The notes under the pieces were generated by a model that was given only the letters and a program-made list of their open reading frames with translations, had not been told where the DNA came from and ran no database searches. Below are positions 8,492 through 19,585 of a stretch of 64,000 nucleotides of DNA, piece after piece. The stretch lies in NCBI RefSeq assembly GCF_015163665.1, contig NZ_JADEUG010000010.1:1-64000 (forward strand). Reading direction: 5' to 3'. The position numbers were made by a program, and so were the translations under genes. Position 1 is the stretch's first letter, and the number at the start of each line of letters is the position of its first letter. This stretch comes from Xenorhabdus sp. BG5. GTDB lineage: Bacteria; Pseudomonadota; Gammaproteobacteria; Enterobacterales; Enterobacteriaceae.

Positions 8492-8525
8492 CTCACTTTT
8501 TCCGTATATATGCGAAAAAAGTGAG
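8492..8525. repeat. 34-bp near-perfect palindrome
   Basis: The left arm begins CTCACTTTTT at 8492 and the right arm ends AAAAAGTGAG at 8525. The 17-bp arms pair throughout except for one C/A mismatch and one G/T pair, with no loop. It lies just ahead of the decayed reading frame at 8531. Dyads of this type are used by dimeric regulators or form transposon ends. Confidence 0.6.
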
Positions 8526-8530
8526 GTTTT

Positions 8531-8821
8531 GTGGAATTACGCAATGGGCTGATTCGTGCATTAAAAACGGGTAATTGGCTGCTGAATGCATTGAAATTCA
8601 ATAAATGTGCAAAATATGAGTTTGGAGGGATATGAGAACGGATGAGGGAAATGTATACAGATGCCGGAAGATTCGGTGTGGAGTTTGAGGCAGGGGAAGG
8701 TGGATAGCGATCATGATGGTTGAGGTCTGTATTGCATAGGATGGACACTGCCAAATTAGGTGGGGCGCATGGGGCGGGTATTGAAAGGCAACCACAGGTA
8801 ACTGCGGGTAACTTTCGGTAA
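8531..8821 (+). pseudogene. Possible decayed small reading frame
   Basis: From a GTG at 8531, preceded by GTGAGG, a 34-codon frame begins VELRNGLIRALKTGNWLLN and stops at 8633-8635. The same frame continues with protein-like stretches (MREMYTDAGRFGVEFEAG), interrupted by stops near 8708 and 8717, until a TAA at 8819. This suggests a gene broken by stop codons, or a short peptide followed by chance sequence. I do not recognise a family. The opposite-strand frame (8470-8916) is Pro/His/Ser-rich and probably a shadow. Confidence 0.22.
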
Positions 8822-8948
8822 GATGGGGTGTGTGAGTACTGATAATAGTTACCATCAGTGTGACACTGTGCCAAAACTGTGTCACAAGAAAGAGTAAATG
8901 GCACATAAATTAGCAAAAATTGACATACTGTATATCACAAGGCTGGCG

Positions 8949-8977
8949 TGTACAGTGGCGTCATTAGTGTTTAGAAT
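8949..8977 (+). promoter_or_regulatory. Candidate sigma-70 promoter for tgt
   Basis: TGTACA (8949-8954) and TAGAAT (8972-8977) are separated by 17 bases, about 50 bp ahead of the tgt start. tgt would need its own promoter here because queA, its usual upstream partner, is absent. An isolated TTGACA at 8920 has no matching -10. Confidence 0.5.
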
Positions 8978-9028
8978 GCATCATTTTATGTCAAGCATCA
9001 GACTGTTTTTCTGATGTCTGGAGGTTAA

Positions 9029-10153
<1,125 letters not shown>

Positions 10154-10174
10154 TTTATCGTGACTAATCAGTCT

Positions 10175-10246
10175 CAATATGTGTAGCATATTGGGCCGAT
10201 TTTTGATCGAGCCACTGTCGATTTTAATAGCAATGTTTTCGACAGT
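10175..10246 (+). promoter_or_regulatory. Structured leader ahead of yajC
   Basis: Two hairpins lie between tgt and yajC: CAATATG/CATATTG (10175-10193), followed within 10 bases by five T residues, and ACTGTCGA/TCGACAGT (10214-10246). The first could be a weak terminator or attenuator. Function is not established. Confidence 0.4.
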
Positions 10247-10276
10247 CACATTTTCGATAACAATGAGGGAAATTTG

Positions 10277-10615
10277 ATGAGTTTTTTTATTTCTGAAGCT
10301 GCGGCAGCTGCTGGCGCACCAGCGCAAGCTCAGGGAAGCCCATATTCTCTGATTATCATGCTGGTTGTTTTCGGTTTGATTTTCTATTTCATGATCCTGC
10401 GTCCACAACAAAAACGCACCAAAGAACATAAAAAACTGATGGATTCCATCTCCAAAGGGGATGAAGTGCTGACTTCTGGTGGTTTGGTGGGTCGTGTCTC
10501 TAAAGTGTCTGATACCGGCTACGTGGTTATTGCCTTGAATGACACCACAGAAATAACTGTCAAACGTGACTTCGTTGCTGCCATTTTGCCGAAAGGTACA
10601 ATGAAGGCTATTTAA
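10277..10615 (+). CDS. yajC: Sec translocon accessory protein YajC
   Basis: A 112-residue inner-membrane protein that associates with SecDF. I choose the ATG at 10277 ([10 protein letters not shown]), six bases after GAGGGA, over a TTG one codon upstream. An Ala/Gln-rich N-terminus is followed by one transmembrane segment (about 20-42) and a cytoplasmic tail beginning [14 protein letters not shown], as in E. coli. It is followed 28 bp later by secD in the conserved operon. The role in translocation is supportive rather than essential. Confidence 0.97.
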   Translation: MSFFISEAAAAAGAPAQAQGSPYSLIIMLVVFGLIFYFMILRPQQKRTKEHKKLMDSISKGDEVLTSGGLVGRVSKVSDTGYVVIALNDTTEITVKRDFVAAILPKGTMKAI

Positions 10616-10643
10616 TTTTCCGATTTTCCCGAAGGGAACTGCC

Positions 10644-12491
10644 GTGTTGAACCGTTATCCTTTGTGGAAGTATCTGATGCTGATCGCTGCGATCCTCATC
10701 GGTTTGCTTTATGCACTTCCCAACCTTTATGGTGAGGATCCGGCTGTACAAATCACTGGCGCGCGAGGCATCGCCGCCAGTGAAAAAACGCTGGACCAAG
10801 TCCGTAATGTTTTAGAAAAAGATCAAATCAAGAGTAAGTCCATTGCATTGGAAAATGGCGCAATTCTTGCTCGTTTCAGTAGCACTGATGTGCAGCTTCG
10901 TGCGCGTGAAGCGTTGGTCTCTGCACTGGGTGAACAGTATGTTGTGGCATTGAACCTCGCGCCTGCAACACCTGTCTGGTTAAGAGCAGTCGGTGCTGAG
11001 CCGATGAAACTGGGTCTTGACCTACGTGGTGGTGTTCATTTCTTGATGGAAGTGGATATGGAAACCGCGCTGGGTAAATTGCAGGAACAGAATATTGATG
11101 GCCTGCGCTCTGAACTGCGTGATCAAGGCATCCCTTATTCGACTATCCGCAAAACGGATAATTATGGCGTCGAAGTTCGTTTCCGTGATAACGATGCACG
11201 CTCTAAAGCGGAAAGTTATCTTGAACCTCGTCACCGTGATTTGGTGTTCTCTAATGAAGCCAACAGTACGCTGAAAGTAGTGATGAGTGATGAACGTCTG
11301 CGTGAAGCTCGTTCTTATGCAGTACAACAGAACATCACTATCTTGCGTAATCGTGTCAACCAATTGGGGGTTGCAGAACCTCTGGTTCAACGCCAAGGTG
11401 CAGACCGCATTGTGGTTGAACTGCCTGGTATTCAGGATACTGCCCGCGCAAAAGAAATTCTGGGGGCAACCGCAACGCTGGAATTCCGGCTGGTCAATAC
11501 CAATGTTGATCAAAATGTTGTGCAATATGGCCGTATTCCGGCTGATTCAGAAGTGAAAGATACCCGTGATGGTAACCCGGTTGTGCTGTACAAGCGCGTT
11601 ATTCTGACGGGTGACCATATCACCGATTCTACCTCCAGTGCTGATGAGAACGGTTATCCACAGGTGAATATTTCCCTGGATAGCGCTGGCGGTACAGCAA
11701 TGTCTAACTTCACTAAAGATAACCTGCACAAGCCAATGGCAACGCTGTTTGTGGAATATAAGGATAGCGGCAAGAAAGACGCCAATGGTCGTGCGATTTT
11801 GGTTAAGCAAGAAGAAGTTATCAACATTGCCACTATTCAGTCACGCCTGGGTAACAGTTTTCGCATTACCGGTATTAGCAATCCGACAGAAGCTCGTCAG
11901 TTATCATTGTTACTGCGGGCAGGGGCGTTGATTGCACCAATCCAGATTGTAGAAGAGCGTACGATTGGGCCAACTCTGGGCTTGCAGAATATTGAGCAGG
12001 GCCTTGAAGCGTGTTTGTGGGGCCTGATTGCTTCTGTCGTATTTATGGTGATTTACTACCGCAAGTTTGGTCTGATTGCGAGTTCTGCGTTGCTGGCTAA
12101 CTTAGTGCTGATCGTCGGTATTATGTCGCTGTTGCCGGGAGCGACCCTGACCATGCCGGGGATTGCGGGTATCGTCTTGACGCTTGCCGTTGCCGTGGAT
12201 GCGAACGTATTGATCAATGAACGTATCAAAGAAGAATTGCGCAATGGCCGTACGGTACAGCAGGCAATTCACGAAGGCTATAAAGGGGCGTTCTCCAGTA
12301 TCATCGACGCAAACCTGACGACGCTGATTACGGCTATTATTTTGTATGCAGTGGGTACTGGCTCTATCAAGGGCTTCGCGATCACCACCAGTATTGGTGT
12401 GGCGACTTCAATGTTCACTGCTATTGTAGGAACACGCGCAATCGTGAACTTGCTGTACGGTGGCAAGCGTATCAATAAGTTGTCAATTTAA
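10644..12491 (+). CDS. secD: Protein translocase subunit SecD
   Basis: A 615-residue, six-TM, RND-like subunit that uses the proton-motive force to help pull preproteins from SecYEG into the periplasm. The length equals E. coli SecD. One N-terminal TM (about 8-28) is followed by a large periplasmic domain with [16 protein letters not shown] (about 122-137), then five clustered TMs (about 450-605) containing [17 protein letters not shown]. The start is GTG at 10644 after a GAAGGGA site. secF begins 10 bp after the stop, and the two proteins work as a heteromer. Confidence 0.98.
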   Translation: MLNRYPLWKYLMLIAAILIGLLYALPNLYGEDPAVQITGARGIAASEKTLDQVRNVLEKDQIKSKSIALENGAILARFSSTDVQLRAREALVSALGEQYVVALNLAPATPVWLRAVGAEPMKLGLDLRGGVHFLMEVDMETALGKLQEQNIDGLRSELRDQGIPYSTIRKTDNYGVEVRFRDNDARSKAESYLEPRHRDLVFSNEANSTLKVVMSDERLREARSYAVQQNITILRNRVNQLGVAEPLVQRQGADRIVVELPGIQDTARAKEILGATATLEFRLVNTNVDQNVVQYGRIPADSEVKDTRDGNPVVLYKRVILTGDHITDSTSSADENGYPQVNISLDSAGGTAMSNFTKDNLHKPMATLFVEYKDSGKKDANGRAILVKQEEVINIATIQSRLGNSFRITGISNPTEARQLSLLLRAGALIAPIQIVEERTIGPTLGLQNIEQGLEACLWGLIASVVFMVIYYRKFGLIASSALLANLVLIVGIMSLLPGATLTMPGIAGIVLTLAVAVDANVLINERIKEELRNGRTVQQAIHEGYKGAFSSIIDANLTTLITAIILYAVGTGSIKGFAITTSIGVATSMFTAIVGTRAIVNLLYGGKRINKLSI

Positions 12492-12501
12492 GGAGCACGT
12501 T

Positions 12502-13470
12502 GTGGCACAGGATTATACTGTTGAACAATTAAACTATGGGCGTAAAGTTATCGACTTTATGCGCTGGGACAACGTTGCCTTTGGGATTTCGTTCCTTCTG
12601 TTGATCGCTTCCATCGTTATGATAGGCACTCGTGGTTTTAACTGGGGGCTTGATTTTACCGGTGGTACGGTCATTGAGGTGAAGCTGAGTCAACCTGCGG
12701 ATCTGGACAAGATGCGTGAGAGCCTGAGCCAGAATGGTTTTGCTGATCCACTTTTGCAAAATTTTGGTAGCAGCCGTGATGTGATGGTTCGTATGCCACC
12801 AGTGGAAGGTAATGCAGGGCAAGAGCTTGGCAATAAGATTATCTCGGTGATTAATCAGGATATTGATAAAGATGCCAAGGTTAAACGTGTCGAATTTGTT
12901 GGTCCAAGTGTCGGGAACGAACTGGCACAAACCGGAGCGATGGCATTATTGGTTGCACTGATCTGTATCCTGATTTATGTCGGTTTCCGCTTTGAGTGGC
13001 GTCTGGCATTGGGGGCAGTTATTGCACTGGCACATGACGTGATTATTACACTGGGTATTTTGTCGTTGTTCCACATCGAAATTGACCTGACTATTGTTGC
13101 GTCGTTGATGTCCGTTATCGGCTACTCATTGAATGACAGCATCGTGGTGTCGGATCGTATCCGTGAGAACTTCCGTAAGATACGCCGTGGTACGTCGTAT
13201 GAAATCACCAATATTTCCCTGACTCAGACCCTGAGCCGTACCATCATGACTTCCGCAACCACATTATTGGTTGTATTGATGCTGTACATTTTCGGTGGCG
13301 AAATGCTGAAAGGCTTCTCACTGGTCATGTTAATCGGTGTTTCTATCGGTACAATCTCTTCTATCTATGTTGCTTCTGCACTGGCTTTAAAATTGGGTAT
13401 GAAGCGTGATCATTTGATCCAGCAGAAAGTTGAGAAAGAAGGGGCAGATCAGCCCTCCATTCTTCCTTAA
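12502..13470 (+). CDS. secF: Protein translocase subunit SecF
   Basis: A 322-residue partner of SecD. The GTG at 12502, preceded by AAGGAG, gives [16 protein letters not shown], matching the E. coli N-terminus; an upstream in-frame ATG inside secD is rejected. It has an N-terminal TM, the GLDFTGGT motif (about 50-57), and a C-terminal TM cluster with [18 protein letters not shown]. The tail [14 protein letters not shown] is identical to E. coli SecF. It is the last gene of the operon and is followed by a terminator. Confidence 0.98.
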   Translation: MAQDYTVEQLNYGRKVIDFMRWDNVAFGISFLLLIASIVMIGTRGFNWGLDFTGGTVIEVKLSQPADLDKMRESLSQNGFADPLLQNFGSSRDVMVRMPPVEGNAGQELGNKIISVINQDIDKDAKVKRVEFVGPSVGNELAQTGAMALLVALICILIYVGFRFEWRLALGAVIALAHDVIITLGILSLFHIEIDLTIVASLMSVIGYSLNDSIVVSDRIRENFRKIRRGTSYEITNISLTQTLSRTIMTSATTLLVVLMLYIFGGEMLKGFSLVMLIGVSIGTISSIYVASALALKLGMKRDHLIQQKVEKEGADQPSILP

Positions 13471-13506
13471 TTATTTTGCATGATCGAGCACTGATATCGC
13501 TTAAAC

Positions 13507-13540
13507 GCCCTGTGAGTACTTACTGACAGGGTGTTTTTCG
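13507..13540 (+). terminator. Rho-independent terminator after secF
   Basis: A CGCCCTGT / ACAGGGTG-type stem with a short loop is followed by a run of five T residues, directly downstream of secF and ahead of nrdR. Confidence 0.8.
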
Positions 13541-13592
13541 TCATCACTTCAAGGTACACTGTTATCCCTTCGGTTAACTGTCAGGAAACGAT

Positions 13593-14042
13593 ATGCATTG
13601 CCCATTTTGCGCAGCCGTTGATACTAAAGTTATTGATTCTCGTCTGGTAGGGGATGGCTCACAAGTGCGCCGTCGCCGTCAGTGCCTGGAATGTCATGAA
13701 CGCTTCACTACGTTTGAAGTTGCTGAACTGGTGATGCCGCGAGTCATTAAAAGTGATGACATTCGAGAGCCTTTCGACGAAGAAAAATTGCGTCGTGGAA
13801 TGCAGAAAGCACTGGAAAAACGCCCTGTCAGTTCTGATGATGTAGAAACGGCTATCAGCCACATTAAGTCACAGGTACGGGCAACAGGAGAGCGTGAAAT
13901 TCCGTCCAAAATGATCGGAAACTTTGTCATGGATGCGCTGAAGAAACTTGATAAAGTGGCCTATATCCGTTTTGCATCTGTTTATCGCAGCTTTGAAGAT
14001 ATTCGCGAATTCGGTGAAGAGATTGCCAGACTACAAGACTAA
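13593..14042 (+). CDS. nrdR: Transcriptional repressor NrdR
   Basis: A 149-residue nucleotide-sensing repressor of ribonucleotide reductase genes. A zinc ribbon is formed by Cys3/Cys6 in MHCPFC and Cys31/Cys34 in CLECH with intervening basic residues (VRRRRQ). The ATP-cone domain spans about 46-136 and includes PRVIKSDD and the [12 protein letters not shown] signature. Length matches E. coli (149). It stands between secF and ribD as in other Enterobacterales. Confidence 0.98.
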   Translation: MHCPFCAAVDTKVIDSRLVGDGSQVRRRRQCLECHERFTTFEVAELVMPRVIKSDDIREPFDEEKLRRGMQKALEKRPVSSDDVETAISHIKSQVRATGEREIPSKMIGNFVMDALKKLDKVAYIRFASVYRSFEDIREFGEEIARLQD

Positions 14043-14085
14043 ACGCTGTAACTCTTACTAAAAACCAGAACACTGATTAAACGCT

Positions 14086-15192
14086 ATGACACTTGATGAA
14101 ATATATATGTCCAGAGCGCTGGAGCTGGCGTATCGGGGGCGTTTTACAACATCCCCAAATCCGAATGTAGGTTGCGTCATCGTTAAGGATGAGCAGATAA
14201 TCGGGGAAGGTTTTCATGTACGGGCGGGCGAACCTCACGCAGAAGTTCATGCCTTGCGTATGGTCGGTGAAAAAGCGAAAGGTGCTACAGCTTACGTTAC
14301 CCTTGAACCATGCAGCCATCACGGTAAAACTCCCCCTTGTGCTGATGCTTTAATTGCCGCAGGCTTAAGCCGTGTGGTGGTAGCGATGCAAGATCCCAAT
14401 CCTCAAGTTGCCGGGCGTGGTTTGTATAAATTGCAGCAGGCCGGAATTGCAGTTGAACATGGTTTGATGATGGAACAGGCGGAAACCTTGAATAAGGGGT
14501 TTCTTAAACGTATGCGTACAGGGTTCCCGTACCTGCAATTGAAACTGGGCGCATCATTGGATGGCCGAACTGCGTTGGCATCGGGGGAAAGCAAGTGGAT
14601 TACCTCACCGGAATCCCGTCAGGATGTGCAGAAACTCCGGGCGCAGTGCAGCGCCATTTTGAGTTCCAGCGCAACGGTACTGGCGGATGATCCTTCCCTG
14701 ACTGTTCGCTGGCATGAACTGGATGCTGAAACCCAAGCGGTTTATCCGCAAGAATGGCTTCGCCAACCCATCCGTATCATTACAGATAGCCAAAATCGCG
14801 TAACTCCACAACATCAAGTTGTCCGGCAACCAGGGGAATGTTGGTTAGTACGTACTAAGCAAGATCAGCAAAAATGGCCTGATAATACCGAACAGATTTT
14901 ATTACCAGCACACGGTAGCGGTGTTGATTTAGTGTTACTGATGATGCAACTTGGCAAGCGTCAGGTAAATTCTGTTTGGGCCGAATGTGGCCCTGCTTTG
15001 GCCGGAGCTTTATTATCGCTAGGGTTGGTCGATGAATTGATCCTTTATATCGCGCCGAAAGTATTGGGAAATGGTGCTCGTGGATTGTTCGATATCCCTG
15101 AATTGCAAAAATTATCGGATGCGCCTGAATTTTCGCTGTTTGATGTTCAACAGATTGGTCCTGATGTGCGTCTTCGCTTACGACCACTCTAA
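14086..15192 (+). CDS. ribD: Bifunctional riboflavin deaminase/reductase RibD
   Basis: A 368-residue enzyme performing the second and third committed steps of riboflavin synthesis, deamination of the pyrimidine and NADPH reduction of the ribosyl group. The N-terminal cytidine-deaminase-like zinc site is HAE (about 50-52) with PCSHHGKTPPC (about 74-84). The C-terminal reductase domain carries LKLGASLDGRTA and ESKWITS. Length equals that of E. coli RibD. It lies 43 bp after nrdR. Confidence 0.98.
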   Translation: MTLDEIYMSRALELAYRGRFTTSPNPNVGCVIVKDEQIIGEGFHVRAGEPHAEVHALRMVGEKAKGATAYVTLEPCSHHGKTPPCADALIAAGLSRVVVAMQDPNPQVAGRGLYKLQQAGIAVEHGLMMEQAETLNKGFLKRMRTGFPYLQLKLGASLDGRTALASGESKWITSPESRQDVQKLRAQCSAILSSSATVLADDPSLTVRWHELDAETQAVYPQEWLRQPIRIITDSQNRVTPQHQVVRQPGECWLVRTKQDQQKWPDNTEQILLPAHGSGVDLVLLMMQLGKRQVNSVWAECGPALAGALLSLGLVDELILYIAPKVLGNGARGLFDIPELQKLSDAPEFSLFDVQQIGPDVRLRLRPL

Positions 15193-15290
15193 ATCTGCTG
15201 ATTTTAGTTTGGACATAAACCAAGACGCCGGGAAAAATAATGTGATAAGATCCGCGCCCCTGCGGATATTAATAAGGTAAAAGGAAGGCT

Positions 15291-15761
15291 ATGAACGTAA
15301 TCAAAGGTGTTGTTGCAGCTCCTGAAGCCCGCATTGCTATTGCAGTTGCTCGCTTTAACAACTTCATTAATGACAGCCTGCTGGAAGGAGCCGTTGATGC
15401 GTTGGAACGCATCGGCCAGGTTTCTTCAGACAATATCACCGTAGTATGGGTGCCGGGTGCTTATGAACTGCCACTGACGGTCAAAGCGTTGGCTGAGTCC
15501 CAAAAATATGATGCGGTTATCGCTTTGGGTACTGTTATCCGTGGTGGAACAGCCCATTTCGAATATGTTGCTGGCGAATGTAGTTCAGGCTTGTCCAGCG
15601 TGGCAATGTCTAGCAACATTCCTGTTACATTGGGTGTTCTGACAACAGAAAATATTGAACAGGCGATTGAACGCGCTGGGACTAAAGCGGGCAACAAAGG
15701 TGCGGAAGCTGCCTTGACCGCGTTGGAAATGATCAATGTAATCAAAGCCATTAAAGGCTGA
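15291..15761 (+). CDS. ribE: 6,7-dimethyl-8-ribityllumazine synthase
   Basis: A 156-residue lumazine synthase (called RibE in E. coli and RibH elsewhere) that condenses ribulose-derived butanone phosphate with the RibD product. Visible motifs include [12 protein letters not shown] (about 17-28), [10 protein letters not shown] and [15 protein letters not shown] (with the catalytic His). The ATG follows AAGGAAGG. Dodecahedral 60-mer assembly is known for the family. A GC-rich mini-hairpin between ribD and ribE is too small to be an FMN riboswitch. Confidence 0.98.
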   Translation: MNVIKGVVAAPEARIAIAVARFNNFINDSLLEGAVDALERIGQVSSDNITVVWVPGAYELPLTVKALAESQKYDAVIALGTVIRGGTAHFEYVAGECSSGLSSVAMSSNIPVTLGVLTTENIEQAIERAGTKAGNKGAEAALTALEMINVIKAIKG

Positions 15762-15790
15762 ATTTTTTAGTTTTAATTAAGGGGAATTTT

Positions 15791-16207
15791 GTGAAACCTG
15801 CTGCTCGTCGTCGTGCTCGTGAGTGTGCTGTTCAGGCAATTTATTCATGGCAATTATCCAAAAACAGCATTGCTGATGTTGAATTGCAGTTTCTGTCAGA
15901 GCAGGACGTAACCGGTGTTGATGTCACCTATTTTCGTGAATTGCTGTCCGGGGTAGCAGTCAATGCTACAAAATTGGATGCCTTGATGGCGCCTTATCTT
16001 TCCCGCCAGCTCGAGGAGTTAGGTCAGGTAGAAAAAGCCATCTTGCGCGTTGCGATGTTTGAACTAAGCTTTCGTGATGATGTTCCCTACAAAGTGGCTA
16101 TTAATGAAGGCATTGAACTGGCAAAAACATTTGGTGCTGAAGATAGTCATAAATTCGTGAATGGGGTATTGGATAAAGCTGGCCCGGCAGCACGTAAGAA
16201 AAAGTGA
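15791..16207 (+). CDS. nusB: Transcription antitermination factor NusB
   Basis: A 138-residue all-helical protein that pairs with NusE (S10) to bind boxA RNA in rRNA operons. It starts with GTG at 15791 after AAGGGGAA. The N-terminal [19 protein letters not shown] and C-terminal [14 protein letters not shown] match E. coli NusB. It lies 29 bp after ribE, the usual neighbour. Confidence 0.98.
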   Translation: MKPAARRRARECAVQAIYSWQLSKNSIADVELQFLSEQDVTGVDVTYFRELLSGVAVNATKLDALMAPYLSRQLEELGQVEKAILRVAMFELSFRDDVPYKVAINEGIELAKTFGAEDSHKFVNGVLDKAGPAARKKK

Positions 16208-16247
16208 TTGCTTGCCAGGAGTTCCCCATTATAACTCAATGATTTTA

Positions 16248-16277
16248 CATATGAGGCCGGATTTCCGGCCTCATATG
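16248..16277. terminator. 13-bp perfect hairpin between nusB and thiL
   Basis: CATATGAGGCCGG and CCGGCCTCATATG pair perfectly around the tetraloop ATTT. It has the strength of a terminator stem but no T tract follows. It may partly terminate nusB transcripts, stabilise the upstream mRNA or act as a processing site ahead of thiL. Confidence 0.6.
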
Positions 16278-16308
16278 CTCATCGTTGGTCACTTTTTGGA
16301 ATTCTATT

Positions 16309-17355
16309 ATGGCATGTGGTGAATTTGACCTCATTGCACGTTACTTCAATCGCCCTCTCATTCGCCGACGTGATGTAAGCCTAGGGATTGGTGATGATTG
16401 TGCACTGATGACCGTTGCGGATAAGCAAGAATTAGCGGTAACAACGGATACATTGGTTGCTGGTGTCCATTTCCTTCCTGATATCTCCCCGGAAGATTTG
16501 GCTTATAAAGCACTGGCTGTCAATATCAGTGACTTGGCTGCCGTTGGGGCAGATCCTGCCTGGGCATCGTTGGCGCTAACGTTGCCTGACGTCAATGAGG
16601 ATTGGTTAAAACGGTTTAGTGATAGCCTGTTTGAACAATTGAACTATTACGGTATGCAGTTGATTGGTGGGGATACGACAAAAGGCCCCATGAGTTTGAC
16701 ACTAACCGTACATGGATTGGTGCCGGTTGGCAGGGCGTTGCGTCGTGCTGGTGCGAAGAACGGTGATTGGATTTATGTCACCGGAACACTGGGTGACAGT
16801 GCCGCAGGGCTTGCTTTGTTGCAAGAGTATCTGATCGTGGAAGATCCTGCGATTCGCCATTGGCTGGTTAAGCGCCATCTCCGCCCACAACCGCGCGTTT
16901 TACAAGGGCAGGCTCTGCGTGCTCTTGCTTCTTCCGCGATTGATTTGTCCGATGGGTTGATTTCTGATCTCAACCATATTCTGACAGCTAGCCAATGTGG
17001 TGCGCGTATTAATCTGGATGCGCTGCCTTATTCAGAAGCGATGCAGCAATATGTTCCCGCTGAACAGGCGTTGAAATGGGCACTGAGTGGTGGGGAAGAT
17101 TATGAGTTGTGCTTTACTGTACCTGAGCTCAACCGTGGCGCGTTAAATATGGCATTGGCCCATTCGGGGGCAAGTTTCTGCTGTATTGGGCAAATCAAGC
17201 CTGAATCAGAAGGCATCCGCTATTTTAACAATAACAAAGAAATTGAGTTGGATCTGAACGGCTTTGACCACTTTAAAACGGATAAAAAACCAGTAGTACC
17301 TTGTCCAGCTGCACACCAGGAAGAAAACGATCAAACGGAGGGAACCCATGGATGA
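16309..17355 (+). CDS. thiL: Thiamine-monophosphate kinase
   Basis: A 348-residue ATP-dependent kinase making thiamine diphosphate. I choose the ATG at 16309, giving [13 protein letters not shown] as in E. coli; an upstream in-frame start overlaps the hairpin region. Mg/ATP motifs include [26 protein letters not shown] and [13 protein letters not shown]. It is about 20 residues longer at the C-terminus than E. coli ThiL (325), with a Pro/Glu-rich tail that ends in an 8-bp overlap with pgpA. ThiL product serves Dxs and the ThDP enzyme encoded in this window. Confidence 0.97.
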   Translation: MACGEFDLIARYFNRPLIRRRDVSLGIGDDCALMTVADKQELAVTTDTLVAGVHFLPDISPEDLAYKALAVNISDLAAVGADPAWASLALTLPDVNEDWLKRFSDSLFEQLNYYGMQLIGGDTTKGPMSLTLTVHGLVPVGRALRRAGAKNGDWIYVTGTLGDSAAGLALLQEYLIVEDPAIRHWLVKRHLRPQPRVLQGQALRALASSAIDLSDGLISDLNHILTASQCGARINLDALPYSEAMQQYVPAEQALKWALSGGEDYELCFTVPELNRGALNMALAHSGASFCCIGQIKPESEGIRYFNNNKEIELDLNGFDHFKTDKKPVVPCPAAHQEENDQTEGTHG

Positions 17356-17839
17356 CGCAAAACGCCACTTAAAAATGAGTAATCCTTGGCATTTATTGGC
17401 GACGGGATTCGGTAGTGGCTTATCGCCGATTATACCAGGCACAATGGGCTCAGTGGCGGCGATCCCTTTCTGGTTGCTGTTGGCGCAGCTACCAACATGG
17501 GGAATTTGGTTGATTATTGCGTTGGGAACAGTCATTGGCTGTGTGATTTGCCAGAAAGCTGCCGATGCCATGAACGTGGAAGATCCCGGTTGTGTCGTTT
17601 GGGATGAATTCATTGGAATGTGGATCACACTGATGGCGATCCCTGTACTCAATTGGCAATGGGTTTTGGTTGGCTTTGTGGTATTCCGCATTTTTGATAT
17701 GTGGAAACCGTGGCCGATTCGCTGGTTTGACCGTTATGTAAAAGGTGGTATCGGCATCATGCTGGATGACATTATTGCGGCAATCTTTGCGGTTGTCGTC
17801 ATCTGGTTACTGAATTTCTACCAACTGTTACCTTTCTAA
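17348..17839 (+). CDS. pgpA: Phosphatidylglycerophosphatase A
   Basis: A 163-residue inner-membrane phosphatase producing phosphatidylglycerol. It shows the family signatures [16 protein letters not shown] (about 21-36) and [13 protein letters not shown], plus [14 protein letters not shown], and several hydrophobic spans. Its start overlaps the thiL stop by 8 bp, indicating translational coupling as in E. coli. It ends the nusB-thiL-pgpA run and is followed by a bidirectional terminator. Confidence 0.97.
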   Translation: MDDAKRHLKMSNPWHLLATGFGSGLSPIIPGTMGSVAAIPFWLLLAQLPTWGIWLIIALGTVIGCVICQKAADAMNVEDPGCVVWDEFIGMWITLMAIPVLNWQWVLVGFVVFRIFDMWKPWPIRWFDRYVKGGIGIMLDDIIAAIFAVVVIWLLNFYQLLPF

Positions 17840-17844
17840 ATTAA

Positions 17845-17876
17845 ATAGCCACTGAATCCCAGTGGCTATTTTTTCA
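17845..17876. terminator. Bidirectional terminator between pgpA and pcp
   Basis: AATAGCCACTG and CAGTGGCTATT form an 11-bp stem with a short loop and T-rich flanks on both strands. It lies between the convergent pgpA and pcp genes. Confidence 0.9.
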
Positions 17877-17885
17877 AATTGTTTT

Positions 17886-18548
17886 TCAGCTTGTTGTTCC
17901 GCCAGAGAGGGTAATGTCTTTTTCATGCCTTAATGTTGACTCAATGGCGATTTTCAAGGCTGTCGTCATCATCTCTACAGCCATACTTGGTGCACCAAAA
18001 TGTTTTGTTGCCTGCTCAGGTAAATAAGGGACATGGATAAAACCGCCCCGCACAGCAGGAATACGTTGGTTCAAATAATGCAGCAAACCGTACATAACAT
18101 GGTTGCAAACGAAAGTTCCCGCTGTTTGGGATACTTTTGCGGGAATTCCTGTGTTATTTAATTCATTGACTATTGCCTTAATGGGCAGGGCAGAAAAATA
18201 AGCCGTAGGGCCGCCGTCAATGACCGGAGTATCAATGGGCTGTTGGCCTGCATTATCAGGAATACGGGCATCGTTAATATTGATTGCGACACGTTCTACG
18301 CTGATATTTGATCTGTTTCCAGCTTCCCCGACTGAAATCACTACTTCTGGTTTGACGAGTTCAATTGCTGCATAGAGCTGTTCCAGAGAAGTATCGAAAA
18401 CGCAAGGCAGTTGGCGAACTTCAATATTTGCACCCGCGATTTGACATCCCTGCAATGGCCTAACGGCTTCCCATGATGGATTGATGGTTTCACCAGCGAA
18501 AGGCTCAAAAGCAGTGATGAGAATGGTTTTTATGGAAGTCGTTTTCAT
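17886..18548 (-). CDS. pcp: Pyroglutamyl-peptidase I
   Basis: A 220-residue cytoplasmic cysteine peptidase (family C15) that removes N-terminal pyroglutamate from peptides. The ATG at 18548, preceded by AAGGAA, gives [17 protein letters not shown]; a longer frame runs into the upstream gene and is rejected. The catalytic triad is visible in [16 protein letters not shown] (Glu), [13 protein letters not shown] (Cys) and [11 protein letters not shown] (His). It is the third gene after two integral-membrane proteins, starting 20 bp after the DUF979 gene. The grouping suggests uptake or handling of pyroglutamyl peptides or 5-oxoproline (inference). E. coli lacks this gene. Confidence 0.96.
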   Translation of the reverse strand: MKTTSIKTILITAFEPFAGETINPSWEAVRPLQGCQIAGANIEVRQLPCVFDTSLEQLYAAIELVKPEVVISVGEAGNRSNISVERVAININDARIPDNAGQQPIDTPVIDGGPTAYFSALPIKAIVNELNNTGIPAKVSQTAGTFVCNHVMYGLLHYLNQRIPAVRGGFIHVPYLPEQATKHFGAPSMAVEMMTTALKIAIESTLRHEKDITLSGGTTS

Positions 18549-18568
18549 GACGGTTCCTTGTTGTTGTT

Positions 18569-19585
18569 TTATAAGAAGAGTAGAAAATAGAGCAGGAATA
18601 CATTGGTAAGTAGTAAGACACATCCTGTAGGGATTTGTGCCTTGATAACGGCATTGCGGTCAGGCAATTCTAACAGGGCAGCAGGGACGAGATTAAAATT
18701 TGCCGCCATGGGGGTCATCAACGTACCGCAATAGCCGGAGAACATACCAATGGCAGCCATAACGGCAGGATTGCCGCCGTGCTGTAAGATCAAAATGGGA
18801 ATGCCAATACCGGCAGTAACGATGGGAAAAGCCGCGAAAGCATTTCCCATAACCATGGTCAGCAGAGCCATACCCAATACGTACGCTATCACGGCGATAA
18901 AACGATTATCGACAGCGATATAACTTTCGGTCAGGTGGGAAATCACCGTGCCGATGCCGGCAGTCGTAAACAGCAATCCGAGCGTAGCCAGAAGTTGTGG
19001 CAGGATGAAGACGCAACCAATGGAATCCAGCAGACGGCGAGTTTCCTGTATTGGCTGTGTTATGACATCACGGCTTATGCGTAATGCTATAACCAATCCT
19101 AGCAGGCAGCCGAGAGTAATTGAAAAGAGAGTCACCAGCGTTGAATGATTTCCCTCACCAAAGACGGCTTGTTGTAAGCCTGGAATGTGGTTAAACATCA
19201 ACACGCCAATCATTGTAACAACGGGGATCAGCAGGACGGGAAAAAAGAGTTGATTGCCAAGACGATCAGCGCTTTCCCGCTGTTGTTTTCGGGTACGTTG
19301 ATGATAATTTCCCAGCTGAACTCCACCAAATCCTGCCAATAGTGCCATAAGAATGACCAGCACACCGATACTAATATAGGCAATTCTTTGGGCTTGGGCT
19401 TCATCGCTGATCCAGACAGCTACTATATGATGACTCCATTTCCCCATCAGGAAGATCAAACCGTAAAGCGCCCAGAATAGACCGGTAGTTAAACGGCGGG
19501 GATTTGCTTTATCACGCCATGACATTATAGCGACAGCCAGCAAGAGCAGCCCTGCCAGTACGTAGAGATACTGTAATTGAAACAT
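18569..19585 (-). CDS. DUF979 integral membrane protein
   Basis: A 338-residue protein with about ten hydrophobic segments, matching the DUF979 family. [18 protein letters not shown] (about 250) and [21 protein letters not shown] (about 290-310) are polar-containing re-entrant-like regions resembling the ion-transporter/permease superfamily. The start codon overlaps the stop of the DUF969 gene by one base (TAATG), so the two are probably one complex. pcp follows. No transport substrate has been assigned from sequence; peptide or 5-oxoproline transport is inference from the neighbour. Confidence 0.88.
   Translation of the reverse strand: MFQLQYLYVLAGLLLLAVAIMSWRDKANPRRLTTGLFWALYGLIFLMGKWSHHIVAVWISDEAQAQRIAYISIGVLVILMALLAGFGGVQLGNYHQRTRKQQRESADRLGNQLFFPVLLIPVVTMIGVLMFNHIPGLQQAVFGEGNHSTLVTLFSITLGCLLGLVIALRISRDVITQPIQETRRLLDSIGCVFILPQLLATLGLLFTTAGIGTVISHLTESYIAVDNRFIAVIAYVLGMALLTMVMGNAFAAFPIVTAGIGIPILILQHGGNPAVMAAIGMFSGYCGTLMTPMAANFNLVPAALLELPDRNAVIKAQIPTGCVLLLTNVFLLYFLLFL

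Noticed and set aside
8470-8916. 148-codon open frame on the minus strand
   Set aside because: Pro/His/Ser-rich composition with no domain. It lies opposite a more protein-like frame, and its length follows from G-rich plus-strand sequence.
8920-8945. LexA box or promoter built on TTGACA near 8920
   Set aside because: No matching -10 at proper spacing and the CTGT...ACAG arms do not align.
15193-15290. FMN riboswitch before ribE
   Set aside because: The gap is under 100 bp with only a small hairpin; the conserved multi-helix FMN element is absent.
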